Positions 13,470 through 14,376 of a DNA stretch of 14,376 nt are shown piece after piece. The translations under genes were made by a program, and so were the position numbers. The stretch is from Leptospirillum sp. Its GTDB lineage: Bacteria > Nitrospirota > Leptospirillia > Leptospirillales > Leptospirillaceae. The notes under the pieces are model-generated. The model saw only the letters and a program-made list of their open reading frames with translations, was not told the DNA's origin and made no database searches. How positions within the stretch are numbered: position 1 is the stretch's first letter; each line of letters begins with the position of its first letter. The stretch lies in the NCBI GenBank assembly GCA_027346125.1, contig DAIEST010000089.1, forward strand, positions 1-14,376, given 5' to 3'.

Positions 13470-14324
13470 TCAAAGAGAAAGAAGTTCTACCATTGAAGTC
13501 CTCCCCAGGGACTCTGTCAACAGAAATTCCAGGTCGTTCTCGTCCAGTGCCAGCCGGTGAAGCGCATCCAGAAAACCCGGCTCGACAAAATCGAATTCGG
13601 GAGCGCCGTGTCCAAGGGCGGTTGCCATCCCGTCCGCCACGATCAGGATATGGGTCAGCTCCGGGAATGTCATTTCATGTGGAGGCTGGTGGAGAAAAAG
13701 GATCGGTTCGGACAGGATTTTCGGAAGGCCGAAGGCCCGCGCAATCTTGTTTCCGACAAACGAATGGTCTATCCCGAAGACTTCCCGCTCGCGAACCCAG
13801 TCGGGAATGGCCCGTTCCGAATCCCCCAACTGGAACTCCTGCTCATAGAATGCGGGATACTCCTCATAGAAAAACACCTTTCCGATATCGTGCAGGAGAC
13901 CCACCGTCTGGGCCTCCTCTTCCCATGGAACCTTCAGATAGCGGGACAGAACCCTGCAGTTCAGGGAGACGATCTGGCTATGGGTCCAGAGTTCCGGAAT
14001 CCCGGGGTGTTTCCTGGATCGGTCCAGAAGAACGCTGGCCATCACGATCCCCTTGAGCGTCCGGAAACCCAGAAGGCGCACGGCCTGAAGGACCGAGAGA
14101 ACCCTCCCGGAGAAACTGGAAGTCAGGGAATTGGCGCTTCTCAGAACCTGGAGGGCCAGTGCGGGATCCCGTTCGATCAGCGCGGCCGTCTTGTGAAAGG
14201 ACGCCGACACCTCGTCGATGGATTGCAGGACTTCCCGGATAACGGGAGAGGCGGCGGGAAGGGTTTCGTACTTCTTGAGCCTCCTGGAAAAGTCGGCCAG
14301 ATCCGGAACCCACGGCTTCTCCAC
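13470..14324 (-). CDS. HDOD-domain signalling protein (first of tandem pair)
   Basis: A 284-residue stand-alone HDOD protein, paralogous to the next gene. Seen: FSRRLKKYETLPAASPVI (12-29), the matching ERDPALALQVLRSANS segment (51-66), LLGFRTLKGIVMASVLL (84-100), and HD-type residues H115 (WTHS), H145/D146 (LLHDIGK), H187 (GIDH), H212 (FLHQPP) and D231 (VADG), in the same order as the paralogue. Start GTG at 14324 has GGAGG six bases upstream. Only 52 bases of the window lie upstream; no clear promoter is seen there, and an in-frame TAG at 14354-14352 could be the end of a gene outside the window. The tandem, closely spaced arrangement points to a duplication and cotranscription with queG. 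Function is unknown beyond the family's general signalling role; phosphodiesterase activity is possible but unproven. Confidence 0.86.
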   Translation of the reverse strand: MEKPWVPDLADFSRRLKKYETLPAASPVIREVLQSIDEVSASFHKTAALIERDPALALQVLRSANSLTSSFSGRVLSVLQAVRLLGFRTLKGIVMASVLLDRSRKHPGIPELWTHSQIVSLNCRVLSRYLKVPWEEEAQTVGLLHDIGKVFFYEEYPAFYEQEFQLGDSERAIPDWVREREVFGIDHSFVGNKIARAFGLPKILSEPILFLHQPPHEMTFPELTHILIVADGMATALGHGAPEFDFVEPGFLDALHRLALDENDLEFLLTESLGRTSMVELLSL

Positions 14325-14376
14325 TTTTCTCCTCCGTACACGACCGACAGGCTAGGATGGAAGGACACCGTTCTCG

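Noticed and set aside
14352..14375. In-frame run ending in TAG upstream of the first HDOD gene, possible tail of an upstream gene
   Set aside because: Only seven sense codons are visible, too few to support a gene call.
1..14376. Search for tRNA/rRNA, CRISPR arrays, insertion sequences, phage genes, riboswitches and intrinsic terminators
   Set aside because: No repeat arrays, transposase motifs, attachment-site repeats or GC hairpin-plus-T-run structures were seen; gaps between genes are all under 200 bases.

Overview
The window is a chromosomal flagellar regulon region from a GC-rich (by eye, roughly 58-60%) Gram-negative bacterium. All 14 genes I can support lie on the minus strand, so the biological order runs from high to low coordinates. 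FleQ/FlrA-like and FlrBC-like sigma-54 regulators, sigma-54 promoters, HDOD proteins and the order flgB-flgC-fliE-fliF-fliG-fliH-fliI fit a Nitrospirota member such as Leptospirillum, or a related deltaproteobacterial-type lineage. This taxonomic guess is inference from gene content and sequence style. I see no tRNA, rRNA, CRISPR array, insertion sequence or phage gene.

Layout in transcription order: (1) 14324-11616, two tandem HDOD-domain proteins and a short epoxyqueuosine reductase (QueG); (2) 11628-10588, a sigma-54 activator of FleQ/FlrA type that has no receiver domain and overlaps the end of queG; (3) a non-coding gap of about 200 bp with a palindrome that fits the FleQ half-site pattern (GTCA-N6-TGAC) and a near-consensus -24/-12 promoter; (4) 10389-5512, a tightly coupled operon of an exported TPR protein, a soluble FlrB/FleS-like histidine kinase and an FlrC/FleR-like response regulator; (5) an AT-rich gap of about 120 bp with a second -24/-12 promoter; (6) 5392-1, the rod / MS-ring / switch / export-ATPase operon flgB-flgC-fliE-fliF-fliG-fliH-fliI, with fliI cut by the window edge.

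The parts suggest a compact two-step sigma-54 cascade written out in order on the DNA. A housekeeping promoter (candidate inside queG) would make the FleQ-like activator. That activator would turn on tpr-flrB-flrC from the 10472-10487 promoter, and phosphorylated FlrC would turn on the flgB operon from the 5427-5442 promoter. The least expected component is the large, probably periplasmic TPR protein that leads the kinase/regulator operon. It has no counterpart in the classical Vibrio or Pseudomonas flrBC/fleSR loci that I know of. Other unusual points are the Ser variant of the GAFTGA loop in the FlrC-like protein, the loss of the FleQ N-terminal domain and of the c-di-GMP contacts associated with it, and a full set of HD metal-ligand residues in both HDOD proteins.

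Start codons were set from Shine-Dalgarno spacing. Six of the 14 genes appear to use GTG or TTG, and several overlap their upstream neighbour by 4-17 bp, indicating translational coupling.
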